Below are positions 51,434 through 59,799 of a stretch of 64,000 nt of DNA, piece after piece; the stretch's first letter is position 1, and every line of letters starts with the position of its first letter. The notes below the pieces were generated by a model, which did not search any database, had not been told where the DNA came from, and saw only the letters and a list, made by a program, of their open reading frames with translations. Source of the stretch: Flavobacterium phragmitis (GTDB taxonomy: Bacteria; Bacteroidota; Bacteroidia; Flavobacteriales; Flavobacteriaceae); the NCBI RefSeq assembly GCF_900112575.1, contig NZ_FOMH01000009.1, forward strand, positions 272,321-336,320, in the 5' to 3' direction. The translations under genes and the position numbers were made by a program.

Positions 51434-54400
51434 TTATAGTTTCTTATGAAGTTTTAGATACTCGGAAGGAGACAAGCCAAATTCTTCGCGGAAGTATTTT
51501 GAGAATCTTTTCGGGGAATTAAATCCGACTTCATAGGCTATCTGCGAAACCTGCAGCTGGCTTTTATCCAGAAGCTGTCGTCCTCTTTTCAATCGGATTG
51601 TACGGATGAATTCGGCAGGGCCTTTGCCTGTTATGAACATCAGTTTTTTGTACAGATGCCCTCGGCTCAAGCCTAAAATGTCTCCTAGATTCTCTACAGA
51701 GAATTCCGTGCTGCTGATATGCTGCTCTACCGCTTTTATGGCTTTTTCGATAAAAATCTCATCTAGAGAGGTAATGGTAATCTCCTGCGGATTAACGTCT
51801 ATTTTTTGTTTGAATGCGGCATGGCTCTTTTTGGTCCATTCGATAAATTTATTAATTCGAAGTTTGAGAATATGAATATTAAAAGGTTTGGTGATATAAT
51901 CATCTGCTCCATATTTCAGTCCGTCTATCTGATATTCCTCAGCAGTGCGCGCAGTTAGCAGAATTACAGGAATATGTGACCAGTAGATATTGGTTTTTAC
52001 CAATTTGCAAAACTCAATGCCATCCATAACAGGCATCATTACATCACTTACAATAACCGTAATATTGTGTTTCTGCAGCAGTTCAATGGCCTCTTGACCA
52101 TTATGGGCCGTCAGCACCGTAAAGTCATCTTTAAGGTTGTCTTCTATAAATTCGCACAGGTCTTTATTGTCATCCACAAAAAGAACGAGCTGCTGGGCAG
52201 GACTTTCTGTTTTTTCCTCTTCAATGCTTGGAATATCGATCGCAGCAGGACCAAGCATCAAATTCTTTTCAGAGCTTTCTCTAATTGGGATCTTAAAGGT
52301 AAATGCACAACCATGCGGAATATTATCTTCAATGGTTATGATGCCTCCATGAAGACGTATGTATTCATTTGCAATATGGAGTCCAAGACCGCTGCCGGTT
52401 TCATTCTGGCTCTGTTCGCCTTGATAAAATCTCTCAAATACAAGGGGTTTATCCTTATCGTTGATCCCCGGGCCAGTGTCTCGAACTTTGACGCAGACTT
52501 GAGTATCGTCCCGGCTAATTTCTACCTGAATTTTTCCTCCATCGGGAGTATATTTAAAAGCATTAGAAAGCAGATTGGCAAGTGTTTTTTGTATCTTATC
52601 CTTGTCAAATTCCATAAGCAGGCTGTCTATTTCGCTTTCTAAAGATAATTGGATATTGCGTTCAGCGGCATACACATTAAACGAACTGCAGATATCCTCG
52701 GCGAAACTTACAAATTCGGATGCCTTTAAGTTTAGACTGACGATTCCTGCATCTAATTTGCGGAAATCCAGCAGCGAATTGATCAAGGAAAGAAGCTGCT
52801 GCGCATTTTTATGTATGACATTTATTTTCTTTCTCATAATCTCATCCATAGCATCATTCAAGAGCACCTGCAGAGGTGTTATGATAAGGGTTAGGGGAGT
52901 TCTCAGATCATGGCTTATGTTGGTGAAAAAGTTCAGTTTCATTTCGTTAATCTGCCATTCCTTCTCGCGGTTCATTCTTTCTCGCTGTTCTTCTAATTTT
53001 AAATGATGGCGGATTTTTGATCTGCGCACGGTATACCATATTAGGGCCGCGATCGTTAGTCCATAAAAAAGATAAGCCCATATAGTTAGGTAAAAAGGAG
53101 GCAGTACGTTCAACGCTAGGACTTTGATATTATCGTTCCAACCCGAAGCATTATCATACGCTTTTACCAAAAGCTTGTAATTGCCGGCTGGCAGGGCAGA
53201 AATTGCAATTTTATTGTCCTGGATAGGAATCCATTCCGAATTAAACCCTTCAATCCTGTAAAAATACTTGACCTTATCGGCATTTAATAAATCCGTGCTC
53301 GTAAACTTAAGGGTAATGAGCCTGTCATCGTGCATTAAGGTAAGCTTGGAAAGCAGTTCCGTAGAATGCTGCAGCAACTTATGTCCATTATAGATAGAAT
53401 CGACCTCTATAATCTGATTCCCAAGAGTTAGCCCTGTAAAAATAATTTTTGAAACCGGCCTGTTTTCTTTTAGCAGCTTGTTTGGATTGATTATGGTATA
53501 TCCGTCCAGATTGCCAAGCAAAATATCACCGTTTCTTAATTGCAGTATAGAATGTTTGTTAAAATAATTATCCATCAGTCCATCCTTAACCGAATAGTTT
53601 TTACTGCTTATGGATAAATTATCGTTCACATCATAACTGACAGTTAAAATGGAAAGTCCATTAGGGGTTGTAACCCAGATGTTATTTCGGTTATCTTCCA
53701 ATATGCCGCTGACAGAATTGTCGCAAAGGCCATTTGATTTGTTGAAGTAATAAATGGTATCTTTTTTCGGATCCCAGATATTGAGTCCATCATTATGGGC
53801 AATCCACAAAATATTGTGTTTGTCTTTGTAGACCGTAGAAATCTGAAAGTGTTTGAATTTTTGCGTTCCTTTTTTATTGCCATACGATACGACGTTCTTA
53901 TTGTTGGTGATATCAATATTGAAAAGCCCGTAACCTGTGCCCAGCAGAAGCTCATCGCCTGAATCGTAAAACATATCGAGTGCAAAGACTTGATCTTCAA
54001 ATACAGAAACCACAGAATCAAAACTAGTGGCATCGGACAGAAGCTGCTGTATTTTTCCTCCCATAGACCCTATCCAGATATTTCCGTAACGGTCCTGTTT
54101 TAAGTTCCAGACATTGTTGTTGCTTAGTTTGCTGTTTTTTGTGGTATATTGGCTTATTACGCCATTTTGCCAGCAAAACAGCCCATTTTGATAAGTGCCG
54201 ATCCAAATGCGGTTTTTGCGATCCTCCAATAAACAGGTGATCGCTGCTTTGGGAAATGGAATTCGAGAAGTATTTCCTGATTTTTTATCTTTTTTAAAAA
54301 GTCCTTTTCCGTCTGTTGCAATCCAGAGATCTTCGTTGTGATCCTCCATTATGGTGCTGATGTCAGAGCATTCGGGGTGTTTGAAATTGATGAAGTTTTT

Positions 54401-55441
54401 AAAGCTTTCATTAAAAAAAGAAAGCCCTTTTTTGCTGTGTCCAATCCAGATGGTCCTATCGTTGTCGTGATACATGCAGGTTATATTGTTGGATGGCAGA
54501 GAATTGTCTTTGTTTGGGTTTTGAACACAGTTTGTTATGCTGTTTTTTGACTTGTCAAAAATAAAAAGCCCTTTATGGTCTGTTCCAATCCATATTTCGC
54601 CCGGTTTATTTTCGATAATGCTGCTAACGAAATTAATGTCGCTGTCTACACTGGATTTTAATGTTATAGAGCTCCATTTTTTCGTCTGATAATCGCGATA
54701 GAAAACTTCATTGGGACTATTGTTGAGATAGGTCCATAATGCGTTGCTGCTGTCCAGGAAAGCGATATGCCATTCATCAGTTCCATTTCTTCTGCTGGAA
54801 ACCGGGAGTTCAATAGTTTTAATATGACCTGTAGTACTGTTTAACTGCCAGCATTTTTGAGAATTTTCAACGCAATATACAGACTCGCCATTATCTGTTA
54901 AGCTAATGAAAAAAGGGGCTTCGATTCTTACGCCGGTAAAGATGGAAGTATGCCTTTTTTTTATGTCGTAGAAAGAAATATTTTTTTTATTGAAAACCCA
55001 TAAATTCTTTTTTTTGTCCACATAAATTTTACAGTTGCTGTCTGCGCGAATGTGCAGCTGGTTTAGCACAGAAGCGATGTCCGTGATAAAGCAGTCCTTG
55101 TCTCTGTTGTATATTGCATTATCATGTCCAAAATTGACCCATATATTGCCCATGCCGTCTTCTTGAAGGCCTAAAATATCGTTTGAAATTAGGCTGTTGG
55201 GCTTTTTAGAGTTGGTAGTGTAAACCTTGAATTCGTAGCCATCATATCTATTAAGCCCGGTTTCAGTGCCAATCCATAAAAAACCATAGCTGTCCCTTAG
55301 AAATGTCTTGACATTGGTGCTCGAAAATCCTTCGCTGGTTTTTAATTGGTGAAAAATATAATTGGACTGCGCTAGAATGCTCTGGAACGAAATTATTCCA
55401 AAAACAGCAAGAAATAATAAGAGGGCTTTATGCTTTTTCAT
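51434..55441 (-). CDS. Hybrid two-component system sensor/regulator (HTCS) of the PUL
   Basis: A 1335-residue one-protein signalling system. After a signal peptide come about 700 residues of periplasmic two-component-regulator propeller repeats (DSYGFLWIGTETGLNRYDG, DRTIWIGHSKKG, DRYGNIWIGSMGG) and a Y_Y_Y domain. One membrane helix follows (TIWAYLFYGLTIAALIWYTV). The cytoplasm holds a histidine kinase (His in NISHDLRTPL, ATP-binding LSNAFKYTPDGG and GSGLGLHIANEY), a receiver domain (Asp in VSDVMMPVMDG) and an AraC-type DNA-binding domain at the C-terminus (VSQIAYEVGFNSPKRFSKYFREEFGLSP). Such sensors bind an oligosaccharide of the target glycan and activate the locus. ATG at 55441 is chosen over one six codons upstream because it gives the signal peptide. 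It lies convergent to the main arm. Confidence 0.95.
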   Translation of the reverse strand: MKKHKALLLFLAVFGIISFQSILAQSNYIFHQLKTSEGFSSTNVKTFLRDSYGFLWIGTETGLNRYDGYEFKVYTTNSKKPNSLISNDILGLQEDGMGNIWVNFGHDNAIYNRDKDCFITDIASVLNQLHIRADSNCKIYVDKKKNLWVFNKKNISFYDIKKRHTSIFTGVRIEAPFFISLTDNGESVYCVENSQKCWQLNSTTGHIKTIELPVSSRRNGTDEWHIAFLDSSNALWTYLNNSPNEVFYRDYQTKKWSSITLKSSVDSDINFVSSIIENKPGEIWIGTDHKGLFIFDKSKNSITNCVQNPNKDNSLPSNNITCMYHDNDRTIWIGHSKKGLSFFNESFKNFINFKHPECSDISTIMEDHNEDLWIATDGKGLFKKDKKSGNTSRIPFPKAAITCLLEDRKNRIWIGTYQNGLFCWQNGVISQYTTKNSKLSNNNVWNLKQDRYGNIWIGSMGGKIQQLLSDATSFDSVVSVFEDQVFALDMFYDSGDELLLGTGYGLFNIDITNNKNVVSYGNKKGTQKFKHFQISTVYKDKHNILWIAHNDGLNIWDPKKDTIYYFNKSNGLCDNSVSGILEDNRNNIWVTTPNGLSILTVSYDVNDNLSISSKNYSVKDGLMDNYFNKHSILQLRNGDILLGNLDGYTIINPNKLLKENRPVSKIIFTGLTLGNQIIEVDSIYNGHKLLQHSTELLSKLTLMHDDRLITLKFTSTDLLNADKVKYFYRIEGFNSEWIPIQDNKIAISALPAGNYKLLVKAYDNASGWNDNIKVLALNVLPPFYLTIWAYLFYGLTIAALIWYTVRRSKIRHHLKLEEQRERMNREKEWQINEMKLNFFTNISHDLRTPLTLIITPLQVLLNDAMDEIMRKKINVIHKNAQQLLSLINSLLDFRKLDAGIVSLNLKASEFVSFAEDICSSFNVYAAERNIQLSLESEIDSLLMEFDKDKIQKTLANLLSNAFKYTPDGGKIQVEISRDDTQVCVKVRDTGPGINDKDKPLVFERFYQGEQSQNETGSGLGLHIANEYIRLHGGIITIEDNIPHGCAFTFKIPIRESSEKNLMLGPAAIDIPSIEEEKTESPAQQLVLFVDDNKDLCEFIEDNLKDDFTVLTAHNGQEAIELLQKHNITVIVSDVMMPVMDGIEFCKLVKTNIYWSHIPVILLTARTAEEYQIDGLKYGADDYITKPFNIHILKLRINKFIEWTKKSHAAFKQKIDVNPQEITITSLDEIFIEKAIKAVEQHISSTEFSVENLGDILGLSRGHLYKKLMFITGKGPAEFIRTIRLKRGRQLLDKSQLQVSQIAYEVGFNSPKRFSKYFREEFGLSPSEYLKLHKKL

Positions 55442-55521
55442 TCGGTCTAAATTAATCATTTATCTGCAGCTGCAGTATCAAAAGGGCTGTTTTTATGTAA
55501 AATCACAATCATTATTTCAAT

Positions 55522-55557
55522 CACTATCGATTTTGCTTTCTTTTAGAATCGATAGTG
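55522..55557 (-). terminator. Hairpin behind the CE20-like gene
   Basis: An 11-bp perfect inverted repeat (CACTATCGATT at 55522-55532, AATCGATAGTG at 55547-55557) with a 14-base loop lies between the CE20-like gene and the sensor gene. It has no clear U-run, so it may separate the two units only in part. Confidence 0.5.
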
Positions 55558-55597
55558 AAATTTGAAATGTGCAATACGCTTGGCTTATTAATGATAT

Positions 55598-57547
55598 TTA
55601 TTTTTCAAAGCTGTATTTAATGCCTCTTGAGATGGTATTCCAGTCATCTGTTCGGAAAGGAACAGCAGGAAAATTTTCTGCATTGTACAAATTACAGTCG
55701 CTAGCATCGTCAGCCCAGCCGTAGCGTACAGCTTGCGGATTTTGTACCTGATCGCTCCAGACCAAAAGCTGACTGCCTTTTATTTGGGCTTTGGCATAAT
55801 GAAAAATGTGATCGGATCCTGCAATTTCGAATCCTTTTACATACTGGTATTTATCATGAACCGTTAATCCGCTTTCGGCATTGTCAAATGTTAAGAGTGC
55901 CTGATCGGCTTTTGTTTCCATAGATTTGTATGCTGGTCCGCTGAAAACATTTCCTTTGCCATACACTTTATTCAAAGCAATGGCGGCCAGTCTATATCCA
56001 ACGTCCTGTTTGTTTTTTGGATGAATATCTTTTGGATCTCCAATATCTGCAGTAACGCACATGCCGGTATTGGCAACATTGTTAAGGGTGAAAACCTGGG
56101 CTTCTCTTAATTCTGCCCAATAACTGCCAACACCGCTGTTTCCTCCAAACTCATTAAAAGAAGACAGCTGGACAAAAAAGAAAGGAAAATCACCTTGATT
56201 CCATTTGGTCCTCCAGTCATTGATCAATAACGGAAAAGCTTTTTTATATTGTTCGGCACGTGTAGCATTGGCCTCGCCTTGATACCAAAGTACACCCTGA
56301 AAAGAATAGGGAACCAAAGGATTGATCATGGCGTTGTAAAGAAGGGAGGGATAGCTGTTTGGAGAAAGGTCTGTTTTGATCTCTGTAACCTGAAATTTCC
56401 ATTTTCCTGCAAGCGGCACGATTGTACTGCCTACAGTTAGTTTTAAATCAGCCTCATCGCCAAAAATGCCACCCCCTCCGCTGTAATCCGTCACTCGCAC
56501 TGCAACCGTGTTAATGCCTTCTTCAAGCGTTCCAGCAGGTATTTTGTATATTCTTTTTTTGTCCCATTGGGTATTTTTCCCCACTTCAATTCCATTTACA
56601 TAGGAAAGATCTTCATCGTCTATTTTGCCTAGCTCCAGTAAAGCTTCTTTACTGGCATCTTCTTTTGAAATCATAAAAGACTTGCGCATCCAGACCGTGC
56701 CGTCTAAACTGCCTAATTGCTGGTTCCACAATTGCGGGGCATGTATTTCTGGCCACGCGCTGTCATCAAAGCTTGCTGTTTTGTACTGGCTTTCCGAGTT
56801 TGAAGTTATTTTAGATTTTTGAAGAGCTTCAATTTTTGCTGTAAGTGCATCCAGTTTATTTTTTAGAAATGAATCCATTGTGCCTTTTGGAAGATCGGCA
56901 GTCATGCTGCTGAACTCAGGGCTTTTTTCAAAAGCTTCCCTGCTGGTCCAGGTTTCTGAGCACGTGCCTCCCCAAGAAGCATTTATTATTCCGACCGGGA
57001 TTTTTGATTCATTGTACACTTTTTTTGCAAAAAAATAGCCAACTGCTGTAAAGGCGCCCGTATTTTTTTTGCTGCTTTCTTTCCAGCTTCCAGCTTTGAG
57101 CTCCTCTTTAGGGGTCGAATTTAAATCTTTGTCCACTAAAAATTGTCGTATCAACGGATTATCAGCCTGACTGATTTCATAATCAGCATTCTGAGCTTGG
57201 CCAACGGTCCATTCCATATTAGACTGTCCGCTGCAGATCCAGACTTCTCCGACCAGAACATTCTCAATGGTAATGCTGTTCTTTCCTTTAATCGTCATTT
57301 TGAAAGGCCCGCCTGCCTTTTCAGGCTTTAGGTATAAAAGCCATTTTCCGTTTTTGCCTGCTTTGGTTCTTTGGATCTGTTTATTAAAAGCGACCTCAAT
57401 TTTTTCTCCTGAATCGGCCCAGCCCCAAACAGAAATGGGTTTATTGCGCTGTAAGACCATTCCGTCGCTAAAAAGCAGCGGCATTTTTACATTAGCATTT
57501 GCGCATAAACTCAGCGCAAAAAGCAAAGTGATTAATTTTTTTTTCAT
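55598..57547 (-). CDS. SGNH acetylesterase of sialate-O-acetylesterase/CE20 type
   Basis: A 649-residue exported esterase (signal peptide ending LCANA). The SGNH fold shows the nucleophile Ser109 in CSGQSNMEW, the oxyanion GGTCSETW region and the Asp-His pair in DPKDIHPKNKQD. Residues about 270-375 form an inserted jelly roll (FDDSAWPEIHAPQLWNQQ, VWMRKSF), as in CE20 xyloglucan acetylesterases, which split the catalytic domain the same way. General annotation would be sialate O-acetylesterase, but no sialic acid genes are near and the xyloglucan setting favours removal of acetyl from galactosyl residues. It is third in the leftward run GH31, GH42, CE20-like. Confidence 0.87.
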   Translation of the reverse strand: MKKKLITLLFALSLCANANVKMPLLFSDGMVLQRNKPISVWGWADSGEKIEVAFNKQIQRTKAGKNGKWLLYLKPEKAGGPFKMTIKGKNSITIENVLVGEVWICSGQSNMEWTVGQAQNADYEISQADNPLIRQFLVDKDLNSTPKEELKAGSWKESSKKNTGAFTAVGYFFAKKVYNESKIPVGIINASWGGTCSETWTSREAFEKSPEFSSMTADLPKGTMDSFLKNKLDALTAKIEALQKSKITSNSESQYKTASFDDSAWPEIHAPQLWNQQLGSLDGTVWMRKSFMISKEDASKEALLELGKIDDEDLSYVNGIEVGKNTQWDKKRIYKIPAGTLEEGINTVAVRVTDYSGGGGIFGDEADLKLTVGSTIVPLAGKWKFQVTEIKTDLSPNSYPSLLYNAMINPLVPYSFQGVLWYQGEANATRAEQYKKAFPLLINDWRTKWNQGDFPFFFVQLSSFNEFGGNSGVGSYWAELREAQVFTLNNVANTGMCVTADIGDPKDIHPKNKQDVGYRLAAIALNKVYGKGNVFSGPAYKSMETKADQALLTFDNAESGLTVHDKYQYVKGFEIAGSDHIFHYAKAQIKGSQLLVWSDQVQNPQAVRYGWADDASDCNLYNAENFPAVPFRTDDWNTISRGIKYSFEK

Positions 57548-57632
57548 TTTGGTTGGTTTAAATTTATAGTTAGCATTAAATCTGCAGCAAGAGTTGCAGG
57601 GATGCTCAAAGGCTGTAATTGTTTAAAAAAAA

Positions 57633-59717
57633 TTATTGCTGCCAAACTGTTACACCGCCTGGAGGCAAAGTTTTGCCGCCAATCATTATATTTGCCGTAC
57701 CGGATATTTTTTCTATCTGATAATCTTCTGAAGAATAATTTACCGCGATCCAAAAACCGTCACGCCAATTGATGTAGACACCTTTAGGATATTGTTCAAC
57801 AGCAATTCCAGCCTGCTTGTATACATGCTGCAGAACGTCCTTTTCAAGTTGGGCATCGTCTGTGTCAGTGCCAATATAAGTAACGGTTCCTTTTCCTATT
57901 TTGTTGGTTACGACAGATGCTGTACCTGCGTAAAATTGATTGGTATATTTGGCAAGCACATTTTCAGGTTTATTGGCTTTTACTAGATCTGCCCAGTTAT
58001 TCCAGTAATAGTCCTTTCCGAAACCTTGGATTGTGCCTTTTGCATAGGGCAGAAGATGGTCGAAATCTTCAATTTTGGCATCTATTAGGCCGTATATCGG
58101 ATTTCCCCACTCCTTAAACAAATGTCCGTTTTGGTCCTTAACGGCGGTGCGCACCGTTAAGATTAGATGCCCGCCTTGTTTTACATACTCTGTCCATTTA
58201 ATGATAAGTTTCTCGTCTGCCAGCTCATAAGCAGGGGCAATCACCAGCTTATAAGAATCTAATGGCTCGTTTTCGTAGATTATTTCTGCCGGCGCGCCGC
58301 ATGATTTCACGATTTCCAAATATTTCTGGAAAAAAGCCAGGGTATTCCATTGGCTTGTCTGCCCTTGGCGTCCCATGCTCCACAAATTGTCATAATTCCA
58401 TAATAAGGCAGTTTTTCGAGCCTGTATTTCTTTAGGCATTACCGCCTTGGGATTATAAGCCTTTCTCAATGATTTCATTTCCTGCATGGTCTGCTGGTAA
58501 TCTTTTCCTCCCTGCGATAGGGTGGTTCCATCAAGTTTGGTAATCCCGCTGTGGTATTGTTCAGCGCCGTAATTTATCTGACGGTAACGATAGGAGCACG
58601 CAAAGGACATTCCTTCAGCCATACAATGATAAAGCCACATGCGCACCGCTCCAGGCTGAAGCAAAGGATTAACATTTCCCCAGTTGACAAAACCAGGCTG
58701 GAGTTCCATTATGCCAGAAATGTTGTCTTTAGTTTTGAAAAAACTCAGTGCAAAGGAAAGTTCCCCGGGATCGCCAAGACGAAAACCCTTTTCTCCTATA
58801 TTAGGAACCCCCTTATTCGGATAACTGGTAAAAGCATTAAAATCGAGTTTTTTTGTTCTTCTTGGATCTGCTGATGGAGTAGTAGCGGTATAATTTGTTG
58901 TTACAAATTGATTTTTAGCAATTAAAGGCCTGATAATGTCGGCCTGAAAATCTAAAAAGTCGGCCTGCGTATCGGCAGTATATCGTTTAAAGTCCAGCAA
59001 GGCATGCGGATTGATTCCCCACCATCCAACAAGATTTGCATTTGGAATTTTAATCTGGCCAAAACTGCTGTAGATCTGGCTCCAAAAGGCAGTTCCCCAT
59101 GCATTATTCAAAGCGCTTATGGTGCGGTATTTACTTTCCAACCAATTGCGGAAAGCATCTTGTGAGGAAGGGCTGTAATCTTCTTTGGCTTCCGGTTCGT
59201 TGTCGAGCTGCCATCCCATTACATTTGGATTATGGCCGTAGCGTGCCGCCAATTTGGCGATTAAGTTTTTAGAAAAATTTCTCCATACGGGATTGCTCAA
59301 GGACTGCTGTGCTCTTGTTCCGTGCTCAGCCCTTTGGTAATGGCTGTCCATCAGATAGATTTCAGGATATTTAATGCCCATCCAGACAGGCGAGATTGCT
59401 GTAGGAGTGCCTAGAATAACCTTTAACTTGTATTTTCCGGCAAGATTTATCACTTCATCAAGCCATTCAAATTGGTAGTTTCCTTCTTCGGGTTCCATCT
59501 CTATCCAAGCGAATTCCGCTATATGGATAAACTCAAAACCAATCTTGGAAATGTTGCTGATATCTCTTTCCCAGTCTTTTTTATTCCAATGTTCCGGATA
59601 GTAATAGATCCCCATTGCCATCAGGTTTTCTTTAGGAAAGAAGACTGGGGACTTTTGTGCCATTATGCCTGTTGAGAACAGCAGCAATAAATAAATGATA
59701 TATTTTTTTAATTTCAT
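57633..59717 (-). CDS. GH42 beta-galactosidase
   Basis: A 694-residue exported enzyme (signal peptide ending LLFSTGIMAQ). The barrel opens MAMGIYYYPEHWNKKDWERD, has FEFIHIAEFAWIEMEPEEG, acid/base Glu174 in QLDNEPEA and nucleophile Glu338 in MELQPGFVNWG. The trimerisation/glutaminase-like domain (about 430-640: ALLWNYDNLW, YKLVIAPAYELADE, GGHLILTVRTAVKD) and a small C-terminal domain complete the GH42 layout. Many GH42 enzymes are intracellular, so export is notable. It is the fourth potential beta-galactosidase in the locus, beside three GH2. Some GH42 enzymes act on alpha-L-arabinopyranosides, an alternative. Confidence 0.93.
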   Translation of the reverse strand: MKLKKYIIYLLLLFSTGIMAQKSPVFFPKENLMAMGIYYYPEHWNKKDWERDISNISKIGFEFIHIAEFAWIEMEPEEGNYQFEWLDEVINLAGKYKLKVILGTPTAISPVWMGIKYPEIYLMDSHYQRAEHGTRAQQSLSNPVWRNFSKNLIAKLAARYGHNPNVMGWQLDNEPEAKEDYSPSSQDAFRNWLESKYRTISALNNAWGTAFWSQIYSSFGQIKIPNANLVGWWGINPHALLDFKRYTADTQADFLDFQADIIRPLIAKNQFVTTNYTATTPSADPRRTKKLDFNAFTSYPNKGVPNIGEKGFRLGDPGELSFALSFFKTKDNISGIMELQPGFVNWGNVNPLLQPGAVRMWLYHCMAEGMSFACSYRYRQINYGAEQYHSGITKLDGTTLSQGGKDYQQTMQEMKSLRKAYNPKAVMPKEIQARKTALLWNYDNLWSMGRQGQTSQWNTLAFFQKYLEIVKSCGAPAEIIYENEPLDSYKLVIAPAYELADEKLIIKWTEYVKQGGHLILTVRTAVKDQNGHLFKEWGNPIYGLIDAKIEDFDHLLPYAKGTIQGFGKDYYWNNWADLVKANKPENVLAKYTNQFYAGTASVVTNKIGKGTVTYIGTDTDDAQLEKDVLQHVYKQAGIAVEQYPKGVYINWRDGFWIAVNYSSEDYQIEKISGTANIMIGGKTLPPGGVTVWQQ

Positions 59718-59799
59718 GGATCTATATTTTTCTCACTTGCATCGAGATCTTCATTAAGTTGTCTTAATGCGGATGCTCGATGTGGTTGTTTTAGGATAA

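Noticed and set aside
55598..57547. True sialate O-acetylesterase
   Set aside because: No sialic acid genes are near, and the inserted jelly roll plus xyloglucan locus favour a CE20-like role.
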